Shown here piece after piece: positions 63,680 through 64,000 of a stretch of 64,000 nucleotides of DNA. The position numbers and the translations under genes are program-made. The DNA is from Candidatus Aalborgicola defluviihabitans (GTDB lineage Bacteria > Pseudomonadota > Gammaproteobacteria > Burkholderiales > Burkholderiaceae_C). Each line of letters starts with the position of its first letter. The stretch's first letter is position 1. A model generated the notes under the pieces. That model was not told the origin of the DNA. It saw nothing but the letters and a program-made list of their open reading frames with translations, and did no database searches. The stretch spans positions 682,001-746,000 of the forward strand of contig JADIXX010000001.1 of assembly GCA_016705575.1 (NCBI GenBank). The letters are read 5' to 3'.

Positions 63680-64000
63680 CAAAACCGACGAAACCAACCA
63701 AATGACCTCCCTCAGCCCACAACCTTATGAGGTCGTCCGCTTCAACGCCCTCAAGCACGGCATCCTGAGCCGCTACACAGTGCTCAGCCACGAAAACCAT
63801 GCGGACTACGAAAGCCTGGTCAATTCGCTGATGGACGAACACCTACCTGCCGGTGCCACCGAACAGCATTTGATTGAAGAACTGGCCAGCGTAATCTGGC
63901 GCAAGCGCCGCGTGCTGCAAGCCGAGGGTGCCACCATCAATAAGGGATTGAAAGAATCCGCCCGCAGTGCCAAAACCGTCATTCCTGCGGCGGCACCGTT
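63660..64000 (+). CDS. Element protein, 3' partial
   Basis: ATG 63660 opens a frame that runs off the right edge (113 codons seen). The N-terminal RFNALKHGILSRYTVLSHEN and EELASVIWRKRRVLQAEG resemble short proteins found on many phages and islands beginning ALKHG; function unknown. Overlaps the previous gene by 20 bp. Confidence 0.65.
   Translation, partial: MTMTTTDKTDETNQMTSLSPQPYEVVRFNALKHGILSRYTVLSHENHADYESLVNSLMDEHLPAGATEQHLIEELASVIWRKRRVLQAEGATINKGLKESARSAKTVIPAAAP

Noticed and set aside
1..64000. CRISPR array or insertion sequence
   Set aside because: No regularly spaced identical repeats and no transposase gene were seen.

Overview
The window looks like a betaproteobacterial chromosome of the Comamonadaceae type (Rhodoferax/Polaromonas/Acidovorax relatives). 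This is inferred from protein character and gene order: mltG-tmk-holB-pilZ-tatD, zipA-ligA, dapC-dapD-pilU-dapE-prmB, and a 7Fe ferredoxin beside a TrxR-like ferredoxin-NADP reductase. No 16S gene is present, so genus is not assigned.

Layout. 1-4.1 kb: c-di-GMP regulator, LD-carboxypeptidase, cyclase-FHA signalling protein. 4.2-8.8 kb (minus): ankyrin protein, TatD, PilZ, HolB, Tmk, MltG; divergent ygfZ follows. 9.8-14.4 kb: a hotdog-GNAT fusion, a lipase-like hydrolase, an iron alcohol dehydrogenase, fdxA and its reductase. 14.4-16.1 kb: tRNA-Asn with promoter and terminator, glutaredoxin, NDP-sugar pyrophosphorylase. 16.4-19.6 kb: a J-domain protein followed by uncharacterised proteins. 19.6-26.2 kb: Dsb-like lipoprotein, antiporter, glutathione peroxidase, purL (frame broken). 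26.4-31.8 kb: beta-oxidation operon (acyl-CoA dehydrogenase, thiolase, MaoC, FabG-like). 31.9-44.1 kb: map, glnD, a GGDEF-like protein, def, ligA, zipA, smc (frame broken). 44.4-51.9 kb: small Cys-rich protein, lysine/peptidoglycan dap genes with pilU, prmB and an ABC-F ATPase. 51.9-52.8 kb: secreted metzincin.

From 52.9 kb the window is accessory DNA. Two 46-bp copies of the 3' half of a tRNA-Lys (52927-52972 and 57465-57510) lie in the same orientation, each followed by a terminator. They look like attachment sites of two tandem insertions. Between them is cargo: a manganese riboswitch with a TMEM165/GDT1-type exporter, a YkvA-type protein, a dienoyl-CoA-reductase-like SDR, a DUF1330 protein and a VOC protein. 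Right of the second copy is a mobile element with tyrosine integrase, excisionase-like protein, TOPRIM-DUF3987 primase/helicase and small proteins, running off the right edge.

The most unusual signal is a family of degenerate ~56-bp repeats (GCTAT, 27 nt, ACGAGGGCTAGAGGC, tail GATTTTG). Six good copies and one doubtful one all lie inside protein-coding genes (ygfZ, purL twice, dapE, prmB, the element primase; doubtful in ligA) and keep the reading frame. At least in dapE and purL they coincide with extra residues relative to the families as I know them. This resembles the protein-embedded palindromic elements of Rickettsia. Two essential genes, purL and smc, each carry one apparent extra base and are more likely sequence errors than true pseudogenes.
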